Assembly: GCF_036030735.1 (NCBI RefSeq)
Contig: NZ_CP107928.1
Location: forward strand, 1,674,001-1,738,000
Source of the DNA: Streptomyces sp. NBC_00425
GTDB taxonomy: Bacteria > Actinomycetota > Actinomycetes > Streptomycetales > Streptomycetaceae
Length of the DNA stretch: 64,000 nt
Direction of reading: 5' to 3'
A program made the position numbers and the translations under genes. This document shows positions 8,621-17,565 of this stretch, one piece after another. A model generated the notes under the pieces. The model worked only from the letters and a program-made list of their open reading frames with translations, ran no database searches and was not told the origin of the DNA. Every line of letters starts with the position of its first letter. Within the stretch, counting starts at the first letter, position 1.

Positions 8621-8668
8621 CTCAGACCTTGGCCCGCTCAGACCTTGGCCCGCTCAGACCTTGGCCTG
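8621..8668. repeat. Three tandem 16-bp repeats across an MFS gene stop codon
   Basis: CTCAGACCTTGGCCCG occurs at 8621-8636 and 8637-8652, and with one change (CCTG ending) at 8653-8668. The third copy contains the TGA of the minus-strand MFS transporter. The two further copies lie just past the stop and look like slippage duplications of the gene's last 16 bp. Confidence 0.85.
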
Positions 8669-10108
8669 CTCGGGCTCGGCCGCCGGGTCGGCGACGTCCT
8701 CGTCCGCGGCGGCGCGTGCGGCGGGGATGACGGCCGCGATGGCCGCGGAGACCAGCGCGAGGCCGCCGCCGACGAGGAGCGCGGTGCGGAAACCGTCTTC
8801 GGAGGCGAAGGTGTGGCCGCCCATGGTGGTGGTCAGCTGGGAGAGGATCACACCGATGACGGCGGAACCGATCGAGGTGCCGAGCGAGCGCATCAGGGTG
8901 TTGAACCCGTTGGCGGCGGCGGTCTCGGTCAGCGGGACCGAGCTCATGATCAGGGCGGGCATCGCCCCGTACGCGAGGCCCACGCCGCCGCTGGTCACGA
9001 GCGTGACCATCATGACGCCCCAGGCGGACCCCATCAGCGCCAGCGAGACGAAGTAGCCGGCCGCCAGCACCAGCGCGCCGCAGACCAGCGTGAACTTCGG
9101 GCCGCGGGCGTTGGTGAGCTTCCCGCCGAGCGGCGAGACCAGCATCATCGTCAGACCGCCGGGCGCCATCCACAGACCTGCCGCGAGCATCGACTGACCG
9201 AGGCCGTAGCCGGTGGCCTCCGGGAACTGGAGCAGCTGCGGCATCACCAGCATGCTCGCGTACATGCCGAAGCCGATGAAGACGGAGGCGAGGTTGGTCA
9301 GCAGCACCCTGGGGCGGGCCGTGGTGCGCAGGTCGATCAGCGGGTCGGTGGTGCGCACCTCCCACAGGCCCCAGCCGGCCAGCGCCACGACGGCGGCGGC
9401 GAACAGACCGAGCGTGGCACCGGAGGCCCAGCCCCAGTCGGCGCCCTTGGAGACGCCGAGCAGCAGGCAGACCAGGCCGATGCCGAGGCCGATCGCGCCC
9501 GGCAGGTCGAAGCGCTGGCCCTTCGCGCCCGCCGGGACGTCCGGGACGAGCGTGTAGATCAGGACGGCGACGACGGCGGCCAGTGCGGCGGAGCCCCAGA
9601 ACAGCACACGCCAGTTCGCGTACTGGGCGACCGCGGCGGCCAGCGGCAGGCCGATCGCACCGCCGATGCCCATGGAGGCGCTGACCAGCGCGATGGAGCC
9701 GCTGAGCTTCTCGGCGGGCACGACGTCCCGCAGCAGCGCGATGCCGAGGGGCACCATGCCCATGCCCATGCCCTGGAGACCGCGGCCCACGATCATCGTC
9801 ACCACGTCGGAGGCGAACGCGCAGACCACCGAGCCGACGACGAGCGGCACCGAGCACGCGAGCAGCATCCGGCGCTTGCCCAGGAGGTCGCCGAGGCGGC
9901 CGACGACGGGCACGCACACGGCCGCCACCAGCAGCGTGACCGTGATCACCCAGGCCGCGTTCGAGGACGAGGTGTCCAGGATCTGCGGCAGTTCGGCGAT
10001 CAGCGGCGTGACCAGCGTCTGCATGATCGCCGCCGTGGTACCGGCGAAGGCCAGCGTGGCGATCACGGCGCCGGGACGGGCCGCGGGCTGGGGGGCGATG
10101 GCGCCCAT
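8654..10108 (-). CDS. MFS drug transporter, DHA2 (EmrB/QacA) family
   Basis: A 484-residue major-facilitator protein with about 14 hydrophobic segments, the DHA2 drug:H+ antiporter layout. Motif A appears as GRLGDLLGKRRMLL after the second helix, and the helix-5 antiporter region as GIGGAIGLPLAAA. It likely exports a toxic compound across the cytoplasmic membrane. ATG 10108 has GAGGAG 8 nt upstream. It is divergent from a MarR gene, with an 18-bp direct repeat between them, so MarR control is likely. The last codons (EQAKV) lie in the third copy of the 16-bp tandem repeat. Confidence 0.9.
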   Translation of the reverse strand: MGAIAPQPAARPGAVIATLAFAGTTAAIMQTLVTPLIAELPQILDTSSSNAAWVITVTLLVAAVCVPVVGRLGDLLGKRRMLLACSVPLVVGSVVCAFASDVVTMIVGRGLQGMGMGMVPLGIALLRDVVPAEKLSGSIALVSASMGIGGAIGLPLAAAVAQYANWRVLFWGSAALAAVVAVLIYTLVPDVPAGAKGQRFDLPGAIGLGIGLVCLLLGVSKGADWGWASGATLGLFAAAVVALAGWGLWEVRTTDPLIDLRTTARPRVLLTNLASVFIGFGMYASMLVMPQLLQFPEATGYGLGQSMLAAGLWMAPGGLTMMLVSPLGGKLTNARGPKFTLVCGALVLAAGYFVSLALMGSAWGVMMVTLVTSGGVGLAYGAMPALIMSSVPLTETAAANGFNTLMRSLGTSIGSAVIGVILSQLTTTMGGHTFASEDGFRTALLVGGGLALVSAAIAAVIPAARAAADEDVADPAAEPEQAKV

Positions 10109-10140
10109 GGGGACTCCTCGGGAAAGGGGTGCGTGAGGGT

Positions 10141-10176
10141 GTGCATCGTACATGCGATGTGCATCGTACATGCGAT
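10141..10176. promoter_or_regulatory. Tandem MarR-type operator
   Basis: GTGCATCGTACATGCGAT occurs twice back to back (10141-10158 and 10159-10176). Each copy contains the interrupted palindrome ATCG-N6-CGAT. The repeat fills the gap between the divergent MFS (start 10108) and marR (start 10230) genes. It is followed by GTGTATTGCGCAC, another partial dyad. Confidence 0.75.
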
Positions 10177-10229
10177 GTGTATTGCGCACATGACATGGCC
10201 CATGCACACCGGCATGCCAGGATGGATGC

Positions 10230-10685
10230 ATGGAGACGCCCGCCCACGAGGTCGAGTACGAGCAGATGCTGCTGAGCCGTCACACGTTCCTGAACCAGCG
10301 GGGCGGCCGCCGCAAGAACAGCGTTCTGGAGCGCAGCGCCTACGTCCTGCTGAGCCGGATCCGGGTGCAGGGGCCCATGTCGATCGGGGAGCTCAGCGAC
10401 GCCTTCGGCCTGGACGTCTCCACCCTCAACCGGCAGACGGCGGCGGCGATGCGCGCGCGGCTGATCGAGCGCATCCCCGACCCGGAGGGCGGGATGGCAC
10501 GCAAGTTCCGGCTCACCGACGAGGGGCTGCGCCTGCTGGACGCGGAGCGGGAGGGGATCATCGACATCCTGGACCAGGTGATGCACGACTGGTCCGACGA
10601 CGACATCGCCGCCTTCGCGGGGTACCTCCGGCGCTTCAACAACGGCATCGAGGCCATCGGCGGACGCCCCTGGCCGCGCCCGTAG
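10230..10685 (+). CDS. MarR-family transcriptional regulator
   Basis: A 151-residue winged-helix regulator. The HTH SIGELSDAFGLDVSTLNRQT is near residues 51-70, and the wing contains PDPEGGMARKFRLTDEG, a MarR hallmark. It is divergent from the DHA2 transporter and separated from it by two tandem operator copies. The usual arrangement is repression of both genes, relieved by the transporter's substrate. The ATG at 10230 follows CAGGAT-GGATGC, so the mRNA could be leaderless; no good ribosome site is visible. Confidence 0.88.
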   Translation: METPAHEVEYEQMLLSRHTFLNQRGGRRKNSVLERSAYVLLSRIRVQGPMSIGELSDAFGLDVSTLNRQTAAAMRARLIERIPDPEGGMARKFRLTDEGLRLLDAEREGIIDILDQVMHDWSDDDIAAFAGYLRRFNNGIEAIGGRPWPRP

Positions 10686-10772
10686 CGAGACGGACGCCGC
10701 CCGGGGAGGTCGACGCGGGCGGCACGGGCCCCGCGATCGACACGGGCCGCGCGACCCGAACGGGCCCTCGCG

Positions 10773-11090
10773 TCAGGAGGCGCCCGGCGCGGCGGACGAG
10801 GCAGCGGCCGCACCCAACTCCCGGATTTCCCCGCCAAGTTTGGGCTGGAACCGCGTCAGCAGCTCGGGCTGCGCGCTGACCGCCCAGCGGGAGCCGACCA
10901 GGTACCGGCCGCCGTAGATCGCCGCGGCGTCGAGCCAGGTCTCCTTGTGCCGCTCCTCGGGGAACGTGGTGATGAGGTAGCCGGCCCCCTCGGCCTGACA
11001 GACGCCCTGCCGCAGCTCAGCCGCCTCGATGCGGATGGAGGCAGTGCAGCCGGTCAGCCCGGCGATCACCTCGACCTTCGCCGGCGCCAC
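10773..11090 (-). CDS. Hypothetical protein
   Basis: A 105-residue frame from GTG 11090 with coding character (LTGCTASIRIEAAELRQGVC, TWLDAAAIYGGRYLVGSRW). I recognise the general pattern from uncharacterised Streptomyces proteins but no function. The frame is open upstream, so the true start may be earlier. The LTGC near residue 12 resembles a lipobox, but no charged n-region precedes it in this start. It faces marR tail to tail and is divergent from the phosphatase gene at 11228. Confidence 0.55.
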   Translation of the reverse strand: MAPAKVEVIAGLTGCTASIRIEAAELRQGVCQAEGAGYLITTFPEERHKETWLDAAAIYGGRYLVGSRWAVSAQPELLTRFQPKLGGEIRELGAAAASSAAPGAS

Positions 11091-11227
11091 GACCCCGGCC
11101 GCGGGCCCGGGCCCTTCACCCCGGCCCCGTGACCCCGGCCCGTAAGCCCGGCCCGCGGGGTCGGCACGCCGCGGGCACCGCCGGTCTGCCTAAGGTGGAG
11201 GGGATCGCCACGCGCCCGGGAGACCCC

Positions 11228-12358
11228 ATGATCGGTATCCGCCGCAAGAGACCTGCCGGCGCCCTCGACGCCGTCGACGCCATCGAGCCCCCGGGCAACG
11301 CCGAGACGGTCGTCGGCGTGCTCACGGTGACGGTGCTGGTCGAGGTGCTCGGCGTGCTGTCCGGGTCCGAGGTGTGGCTGCTCGGCCTCCTGGTCTTCCT
11401 GCCGGGGACGGCGTCGGCGCTGTGCACCGTGCAGCAGACCAGGTTCGTCGCCGCGTGGACCACCCTGTTCGTCTCCCTCACCCTGTTCCTGCGGGCCGGC
11501 GACGGGGCCAGGTGGCTGGACCGCAGCCTCCTGGTGCTGCTCACCCTGGTGCTCGGGGTCGTCTCCGTGTACGCCTGCCACCGGCGCATCGCTCGGGAGC
11601 AGGAGATGCTGCGCCTGCGCTCCACCGCCGCCGCCATGCAGCGGCACATCCTGCATCCGCTCCCCCTGCTCACCGACGACGTCCTCGTCAACGGCGTCTA
11701 CGAGCCCGTGCAGGAGGACCGGCTCGTCGGCGGTGACATCTACGACGTGGTCGACTCGCCGTGGGGCACGCGGGTGCTGATCGGGGACGTCCAGGGCAAG
11801 GGCCTGGCCGCGGTGGGCGCCGCGTTCGCCGTCATCGGCGCCTTCCGCGAGGCGGCCTACCGGGAGGCCACGCTCACCGCGCTCGTCGACGCCCTCGACG
11901 CCGCCGTCGTCCGGCACAACTCCTACGCCGAACAGACCGGCGACGACGAACGGTTCGTGACCGCGCTCATCGTCTGCGTCGACGCGGACGACGAGGCACA
12001 GGTCGTCAACTGCGGCCACATACCCCCGCGTCTGGTGCACGAGGGGGCCGTCACCACGGCCGCGGTGGACCCGGGCGTCCCGCTCGGGCTCGCCGAACTG
12101 GCCGTCGAGCCCACGACGGTGGACTGGTTCGCTTTCCCCGACGGCGCCACACTGGTGCTGACCACCGACGGGCTCACCGAGACCCGGGCCGCCGACGGCA
12201 CGTTCTACCCGCTCGACGAGCGGCTGATGAAGCACCTCGACCGCTCCCCCACCGAACTGCCCGGGGCCCTGCACGAGGACGCGCGCGGCTTCGCCGGGGA
12301 CGGCCGCCGCCACGACGACGTCGCCGTCCTGACCGTCCGCAGGGCGCCGCGTCGATGA
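11228..12358 (+). CDS. Membrane-bound PP2C/SpoIIE-type serine phosphatase
   Basis: A 376-residue protein. The N-terminal third has about three to four hydrophobic segments (VVGVLTVTVLVEVLGVLSG; LLVLLTLVLGVVSVY). A SpoIIE (PP2C) phosphatase domain then runs from about residue 145 to the end. Metal-binding acidic residues fall in EDRLVGGDIYDVV, LIGDVQGKGL and LTTDGLTE. Streptomyces has many such RsbU-like enzymes that dephosphorylate anti-anti-sigma factors. No partner kinase or antagonist gene is adjacent. The start at ATG 11228 was chosen because the hydrophobic domain begins soon after. It is convergent with cobN, with an 88-bp gap. Confidence 0.88.
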   Translation: MIGIRRKRPAGALDAVDAIEPPGNAETVVGVLTVTVLVEVLGVLSGSEVWLLGLLVFLPGTASALCTVQQTRFVAAWTTLFVSLTLFLRAGDGARWLDRSLLVLLTLVLGVVSVYACHRRIAREQEMLRLRSTAAAMQRHILHPLPLLTDDVLVNGVYEPVQEDRLVGGDIYDVVDSPWGTRVLIGDVQGKGLAAVGAAFAVIGAFREAAYREATLTALVDALDAAVVRHNSYAEQTGDDERFVTALIVCVDADDEAQVVNCGHIPPRLVHEGAVTTAAVDPGVPLGLAELAVEPTTVDWFAFPDGATLVLTTDGLTETRAADGTFYPLDERLMKHLDRSPTELPGALHEDARGFAGDGRRHDDVAVLTVRRAPRR

Positions 12359-12446
12359 ATCCGGCCCCCGGCCACCGCGAGGCGGGCCCCGGCCGGCATG
12401 CGCGCGCCCGCGGCCTCACGGCGGCGGGCGCGGTCGAGCGGGCCGG

Positions 12447-15400
12447 TCAGTCCTCGCCCTCGAGGTCCCCCTCCGTCTCCAGGTACACCTGCCGCAACTG
12501 CTCCAGCACCGCCGGGTCGGGCTTCGCCCACATCCCGCGCGACTGCGCCTCCAGCAGTCGCTCGGCGATGCCGTGCAGCGCCCACGGGTTGGCCTGCTGG
12601 AGGAACTCGCGGTTCGTCGGGTCCAGGACGTAGGTCTCGGTGAGCTTGTCGTACATCCAGTCGGCGACCACGCCGGTGGTGGCGTCGTAGCCGAACAGGT
12701 AGTCCACGGTGGCGGCGAGCTCGAAGGCGCCCTTGTAACCGTGGCGGCGCATCGCCTCGATCCACTTGGGGTTCACGACCCGGGCGCGGAAGACGCGGGA
12801 GGTCTCCTCGACGAGCGTGCGCGTGCGGACCGTCTCGGGGCGGGTGGAGTCGCCGATGTACGCCTCGGGTGCGGTGCCCCGCAGGGCGCGGACGGTGGCG
12901 ACCATGCCGCCGTGGTACTGGAAGTAGTCGTCGGAGTCGGCGATGTCGTGCTCGCGCGTGTCGGTGTTCTTCGCGGCCACCGCGATCCGCTTGTACGCCG
13001 TCTCCATCTCGTCGCGGGCCGGACGACCGTCCAGTTCGCGGCCGTAGGCGTAACCGCCCCACACCGTGTAGACCTCGGCGAGGTCGGCGTCGGTGCGCCA
13101 GTCGCGGGAGTCGATCAGCTGGAGCAGGCCGGCGCCGTAGGTGCCGGGGCGGGAGCCGAAGATACGGGTGGTGGCCCGGCGCTCGTCGCCGTGCTCCGCC
13201 AGGTCGGCCCGGACGTGCGCGCGCACGTGGTTGACCTCGGCCGGCTCGTCGAGCGAGGCCGCGAGGCGGACGGCGTCGTCCAGCAGCCCGATGGTGTGCG
13301 GGAAGGCGTCCCGGAAGAAGCCCGAGATGCGCAGGGTGACGTCGATGCGCGGGCGGCCCAGCTCCTCGTGCGGGACGGCCTCCACACCGGTCACCCGGCG
13401 CGAGGCGTCGTCCCAGACGGGGCGGACGCCGAGCAGCGCCAGGGCCTCGGCCACGTCGTCGCCCGCGGTGCGCATGGCGCTCGTGCCCCACAGGGACAGC
13501 CCGACGGACGTCGGCCACTCGCCGTTGTCGGTGCGGTAGCGCTCCAGGAGCGAGTCGGCGAGGGCCTGGCCGGTCTCCCAGGCGAGCCGGGAGGGGACGG
13601 CCTTGGGGTCGACGGAGTAGAAGTTGCGGCCGGTCGGCAGGACGTTGACCAGACCGCGCAGCGGCGAGCCGGAGGGACCCGCCGGCACGAATCCGCCGGC
13701 CAGCGCGTGCACGGCGTGGTCGAGTTCGGCGGTGGTGCCGGCCAGCCGCGGGACGACCTCGCGGGCGGCGAACTCCAGCACGGCGGCGACCTGTTCGCCG
13801 TGCTCGGCCGGGACGGCGGCCGGGTTCCAGTCCGCGTCCTCCATCGCCTGGACGAGGGCCCGGGCCCGGGCCTCCGCCTCGTCGGCCGTGGTGCGGGTCG
13901 CGGCGGACTCGTCGAGGCCGAGTGCCTCGCGCAGGCCGGGCAGGGCGGTGGCGCCGCCCCAGATCTGGCGGGCGCGCAGGATCGCGAGGACGAGGTTGAC
14001 GCGGTCGCCGCCGGCCGGCGGGTTGCCGAGGACGTGCAGGCCGTCGCGGATCTGGGCGTCCTTGACCTCGCAGAGCCAGCCGTCGACGTGCAGCAGGAAG
14101 TCGTCGAAGCCGTCGTCGTCGGGACGGTCGGCGAGGCCGAGGTCGTGGTCGAGCTTGGCGGCCTGGATGAGGGTCCAGATCTGGGCGCGGATCGCCGGCA
14201 GCTTCGCCGGGTCCATGGATGCGATCTGGGCGTACTCGTCGAGGAGTTGCTCGAGCCGCGCGATGTCGCCGTAGGAGTCGGCGCGGGCCATCGGCGGGAC
14301 GAGGTGGTCGACGAGGGTGGCGTGCGCGCGGCGCTTGGCCTGGGTGCCCTCGCCCGGGTCGTTGACCAGGAAGGGGTAGACCAGGGGCAGGTCGCCGAGA
14401 GCGGCGTCGGGGCCGCAGGCGGCGGACAGGCCGGCGTTCTTGCCGGGCAGCCACTCCAGGTTGCCGTGCTTGCCGAGGTGGATCATCGCGTCGGCGCCGA
14501 AGCCGCCGTCCTCGGTCCGCGCGGCGATCCAGCGGTAGGCGGCCAGGTAGTGGTGCGAGGGCGGCAGGTCCGGGTCGTGGTAGATGGCGATCGGGTTCTC
14601 GCCGAAGCCGCGCGGGGGCTGGATGAGGATCAGCAGGTTCCCGAAGCGCAGGGCGGCGAGGACGATGTCGCCCTGCGGGTTGCGGCTGCGGTCGACGAAC
14701 ATCTCGCCGGGCGGCGGGCCCCAGTGCTCCTCGACGGACGTGCGCAGCTCCTCGGGCAGCGCGGCGAACCAGCGGCGGTAGTCCGCCGCCGGGATCCGCA
14801 CCGGGTTGCGCGCCAGCTGCTCCTCGGTGAGCCAGTCCTGGTCGTGGCCGCCCGCCTCGATGAGCGCCCGGATCAGCTCGTCGCCGTCGCCGGAGGCCAG
14901 CCCCGGCACCTCGGCGTCCGTCCCGAAGTCGTAGCCCTCCTCGCGCAGTCGGCGCAGCAGCGCGACGGCACTGGCGGGGGTGTCCAGTCCGACCGCGTTG
15001 CCGATGCGGGAGTGCTTGGTGGGATAGGCGGAGAGGACGAGCGCGAGACGCTTGTCGGCCGGCGGGATGTGGCGCAGCCGGGCATGGCGTACGGCGATGC
15101 CGGCGACACGGGCCGCCCGTTCGGGGTCGGCGACGTAGGCGGGCAGTCCGTCGGCGTCGATCTCCTTGAAGGAGAACGGGACGGTGATCAGCCGGCCGTC
15201 GAACTCCGGGACGGCGATCTGTCCGGCCGCGTCCAGCGGGGAGACGCCTTCGTCGCTCGTCTCCCAGTCGCTCCGTGAGGAGGTCAGGCACAGTGCCTGA
15301 AGGATCGGGACGTCCAGGGAGGTCAGCGCGCCCGCGTCCCAGGACTCGTCGTCGCCGCCCGCCGAGGCCTCCGCGGGGCGGGTGCCGCCCGCGGCGAGCA

Positions 15401-16043
15401 CCGTGGCGACGATCGCGTCGGCGGCCCGCAGTTCCTCGATCAGTTCCGGCTCGGGGGCGCGCAGGGAGGCGACGTACAGCGGGAGCGCCCGGGCGCCGGA
15501 CGCCTCGACGGCGTCGCACAGGGCGTGCACGAAGGCGGTGTTGCCGCTCATGTGATGGGCCCGGTAGTACAGCACGGCGATCGTCGGGACCCCGGGGGCG
15601 TCGGCCCGCGCCGGCCGCTCCAGCGGACCCCAGGTGGGGGCGGACGCCGGGGCGTCGAAACCGTGGCCGGTGAGCAGGACCGTGTCGGAGAGGAAACGGG
15701 CGAGCTGCTCCAGGTTGGCCGGGCCGCCGTGGGCGAGATAGGCGTGGGCCTCGGCGGCGATGCCGACGGGAACCGTGGAGGCGGCCATCAGCTGGGCGTC
15801 GGGGGCCTGTTCACCGGTCAGGACGACGACCGGGCGGCCGTCGGCGAGCAGCAGGTCGAGGCCGTCCTGCCAGGCGCGCACCCCGCCGAGGAGGCGTACG
15901 ACGACGAGGTCGGCGCCGTCGAGGAGCGCGGGAAGGTCGTCGAGGACCAGCCGGGCCGGGTTGGCGAAGCGGTACGGGACCGGGCCGGCTGCGGCACGGG
16001 CGCTCAGCAGGTCGGTGTCGGACGTCGACAGCAGAAGGATCAT
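12447..16043 (-). CDS. cobN: Cobaltochelatase large subunit CobN
   Basis: A 1198-residue subunit of the ATP-dependent cobaltochelatase CobNST, which inserts cobalt into hydrogenobyrinic acid a,c-diamide. Family landmarks are HMSGNTAFVHALCDAVEASG near 170, LVLSAYPTKHSRIGNAVGLD near 345, MIHLGKHGNLEWLPGKNAGL near 525, and a C-terminal block ending WVNPKWIEAMRRHGYKGA-like through EFLQQANPWALHGIAERL. ATG 16043 follows GAGGAAGG. The leader carries a cobalamin riboswitch, so expression should fall when B12 is plentiful. CobS and CobT are not in the window. The gene is divergent from cobG. Confidence 0.95.
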   Translation of the reverse strand: MILLLSTSDTDLLSARAAAGPVPYRFANPARLVLDDLPALLDGADLVVVRLLGGVRAWQDGLDLLLADGRPVVVLTGEQAPDAQLMAASTVPVGIAAEAHAYLAHGGPANLEQLARFLSDTVLLTGHGFDAPASAPTWGPLERPARADAPGVPTIAVLYYRAHHMSGNTAFVHALCDAVEASGARALPLYVASLRAPEPELIEELRAADAIVATVLAAGGTRPAEASAGGDDESWDAGALTSLDVPILQALCLTSSRSDWETSDEGVSPLDAAGQIAVPEFDGRLITVPFSFKEIDADGLPAYVADPERAARVAGIAVRHARLRHIPPADKRLALVLSAYPTKHSRIGNAVGLDTPASAVALLRRLREEGYDFGTDAEVPGLASGDGDELIRALIEAGGHDQDWLTEEQLARNPVRIPAADYRRWFAALPEELRTSVEEHWGPPPGEMFVDRSRNPQGDIVLAALRFGNLLILIQPPRGFGENPIAIYHDPDLPPSHHYLAAYRWIAARTEDGGFGADAMIHLGKHGNLEWLPGKNAGLSAACGPDAALGDLPLVYPFLVNDPGEGTQAKRRAHATLVDHLVPPMARADSYGDIARLEQLLDEYAQIASMDPAKLPAIRAQIWTLIQAAKLDHDLGLADRPDDDGFDDFLLHVDGWLCEVKDAQIRDGLHVLGNPPAGGDRVNLVLAILRARQIWGGATALPGLREALGLDESAATRTTADEAEARARALVQAMEDADWNPAAVPAEHGEQVAAVLEFAAREVVPRLAGTTAELDHAVHALAGGFVPAGPSGSPLRGLVNVLPTGRNFYSVDPKAVPSRLAWETGQALADSLLERYRTDNGEWPTSVGLSLWGTSAMRTAGDDVAEALALLGVRPVWDDASRRVTGVEAVPHEELGRPRIDVTLRISGFFRDAFPHTIGLLDDAVRLAASLDEPAEVNHVRAHVRADLAEHGDERRATTRIFGSRPGTYGAGLLQLIDSRDWRTDADLAEVYTVWGGYAYGRELDGRPARDEMETAYKRIAVAAKNTDTREHDIADSDDYFQYHGGMVATVRALRGTAPEAYIGDSTRPETVRTRTLVEETSRVFRARVVNPKWIEAMRRHGYKGAFELAATVDYLFGYDATTGVVADWMYDKLTETYVLDPTNREFLQQANPWALHGIAERLLEAQSRGMWAKPDPAVLEQLRQVYLETEGDLEGED

Positions 16044-16088
16044 GGGGCGTCGGCCTTCCTCGGGGTGTCCGCGCCCCGGGCGGTGTCG

Positions 16089-16186
16089 GACGGCGGGAGT
16101 TCCTGACTCGCCCGGCTTCTGAGGGCCGGGCTCACAGTGGCGGGACCGCGCCGGATTCGCACCGGGCTTCCTCCCCTGTCGCCGTC
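16089..16186 (-). ncRNA. Cobalamin riboswitch in the cobN leader
   Basis: Read on the minus strand, the closing P1 stem pairs GACGGCG (16180-16186) with CGCCGTC (16089-16095). Between them are GGAAGCCCGGTGCGAATCC, GCGGTCCCGCCACTG with the B12 box GCCACTG (complement of 16135-16141), and GAGTCAGGAACTC. All are diagnostic of the cobalamin element. A -10-like TATGCT (complement of 16219-16224) sits just upstream. Downstream, a GGGG/CCCC hairpin lies next to the GAGGAAGG ribosome site, consistent with translational control. Confidence 0.95.
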
Positions 16187-16274
16187 GTGGCGTCGGCGGA
16201 CCGGATGATCCACCGCAGAGCATAGTAAGGGGCGGGGGAAGAGGGCACAGGCATACCTCCCAGGTGGACGTGGG

Positions 16275-16280
16275 TATGCT
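16275..16280 (+). promoter_or_regulatory. -10 element for a probably leaderless cobG
   Basis: TATGCT lies 7 nt before the ATG at 16288 and no ribosome site precedes that ATG. The spacing suggests that transcription starts at the A of the start codon. No convincing -35 is visible. Confidence 0.4.
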
Positions 16281-16287
16281 CGCCGCC

Positions 16288-17565
16288 ATGTCCTCGGCTG
16301 ACCTCCGTCCAACATCCCAGGCCACAGCGGTCTCACGGGACCGCGGTGACGCCTGCCCCGGGGCGTTGCGACTGCACGCGGCGGACGACGGGGCGTTGGC
16401 CCGGGTCCGGGTGCCCGGCGGGGTGCTGAGCGTCCGTCAGACCGAAGCGCTGGGCGAGGCCGCCGGGCGGCTGGGCGACGGGGAGATCCATCTGACCTCG
16501 CGCGGCAACGTGCAGTTGCGGGGCCTCGCGGACGGCTGCGGCGCGGAGCTCGCCGTCCTGCTGGACGCGGCCGGACTGCTGCCCTCCCCCGGGCACGAGC
16601 GGGTGCGCAACATCGTCGCCTCGCCGTTGTCCGGCCTGGACGGACGCGGCCTGCACGACGTCCGGCCCTGGCTGTCGGATCTCGACGCGGCGCTGTGCGG
16701 GAGCGGACCGGCGCGGGAGCTGTCGGGCCGGTTCCTGTTCGCCCTGGACGACGGGCGCGGGGACGTCGCCGGGCTCGGCGCCGACGTGACGCTGCGGGCC
16801 ACCGGCGACGGCGGCGCGGTGCTCGATCCGGCTGCGGTGCGGGTGTCCGCGCAGGACGCGCCGCGGGCCGCGCTGCTGGCGGCCGAGACGTTCCTGGAAG
16901 CCGTACGGGAGTCCGGCGGCGGAGTCTGGCGGGTGGCCGAACTCGTTCTGTCCGGAGGCGAGTTGGCGGAGCGGGTGCGTCACCGTCTGGACGCCGAGGG
17001 CATCGGCCGGTCGCCCGTGACGGAAGTCGCCGCCGCCGCGGTCGCACAGGGGCCCCCGCCCGGTGTCGTCGGCGACGCCCTGTCCGCGCACGTGCCGCTC
17101 GGGCGGCTCTCCGCCCGCCAGTGGCGGGAGTTGACGCGGGTCGCCGGGACCGAGCTGCGGCTGACCCCGTGGCGCGGAGTCGTCGTCCCGGTGCCGGACC
17201 AGGCCCCACGGCAGCGGGCCGAGTCGCTCGTGCGGCTCGCCGCGGCCGGTCTCATCACCGATCCGGCCTCGCCCTGGCCGCGGGTCGGCGCGTGCGTCGG
17301 ACGGCCGGGGTGTGGCAAATCCCACGCCGACGTCCGGGCCGACGCGGCCGACACTGTCGACGCGGCCGGCGCCTGCCCCCTCCCGCTGTACTGGTCCGGC
17401 TGCGAACGGCGCTGCGGACACCCCCACGGCGACCGGATCGACGTGGTCGCCTCCGCCGACGGCGGCTACCGGCTGTCCGCGGTGCGGTCGGGCCGTCCGA
17501 CGCGCACCGCACCGATGACCGACACCGACCACCTCGCCGCCGCCCTGGCGGCGATCACCTCATGA
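16288..17565 (+). CDS. cobG: Precorrin-3B synthase CobG
   Basis: Oxygen-dependent monooxygenase of the sulfite/nitrite-reductase fold that makes precorrin-3B from precorrin-3A. The 425-residue protein contains two ferredoxin-like half-domains ([12 protein letters not shown] near 70; [10 protein letters not shown] near 292). The Fe4S4 cysteines are in [10 protein letters not shown] and [13 protein letters not shown]. Earlier in-frame starts at 16264 (GTG) and 16276 (ATG) exist; 16288 is favoured by the -10 spacing and would give a leaderless mRNA. It heads cobG-cobH-cobIJ, with ATGA overlaps between the genes. Confidence 0.9.
   Translation: MSSADLRPTSQATAVSRDRGDACPGALRLHAADDGALARVRVPGGVLSVRQTEALGEAAGRLGDGEIHLTSRGNVQLRGLADGCGAELAVLLDAAGLLPSPGHERVRNIVASPLSGLDGRGLHDVRPWLSDLDAALCGSGPARELSGRFLFALDDGRGDVAGLGADVTLRATGDGGAVLDPAAVRVSAQDAPRAALLAAETFLEAVRESGGGVWRVAELVLSGGELAERVRHRLDAEGIGRSPVTEVAAAAVAQGPPPGVVGDALSAHVPLGRLSARQWRELTRVAGTELRLTPWRGVVVPVPDQAPRQRAESLVRLAAAGLITDPASPWPRVGACVGRPGCGKSHADVRADAADTVDAAGACPLPLYWSGCERRCGHPHGDRIDVVASADGGYRLSAVRSGRPTRTAPMTDTDHLAAALAAITS

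Noticed and set aside
12573..15278. A 901-codon open frame on the plus strand, antisense to cobN
   Set aside because: It mirrors cobN codon by codon in very GC-rich DNA, lacks any recognisable motif, and cobN is unambiguous. It is a compositional shadow, as are the other long antisense frames (for example at 8645-10879 and 50380-53490).
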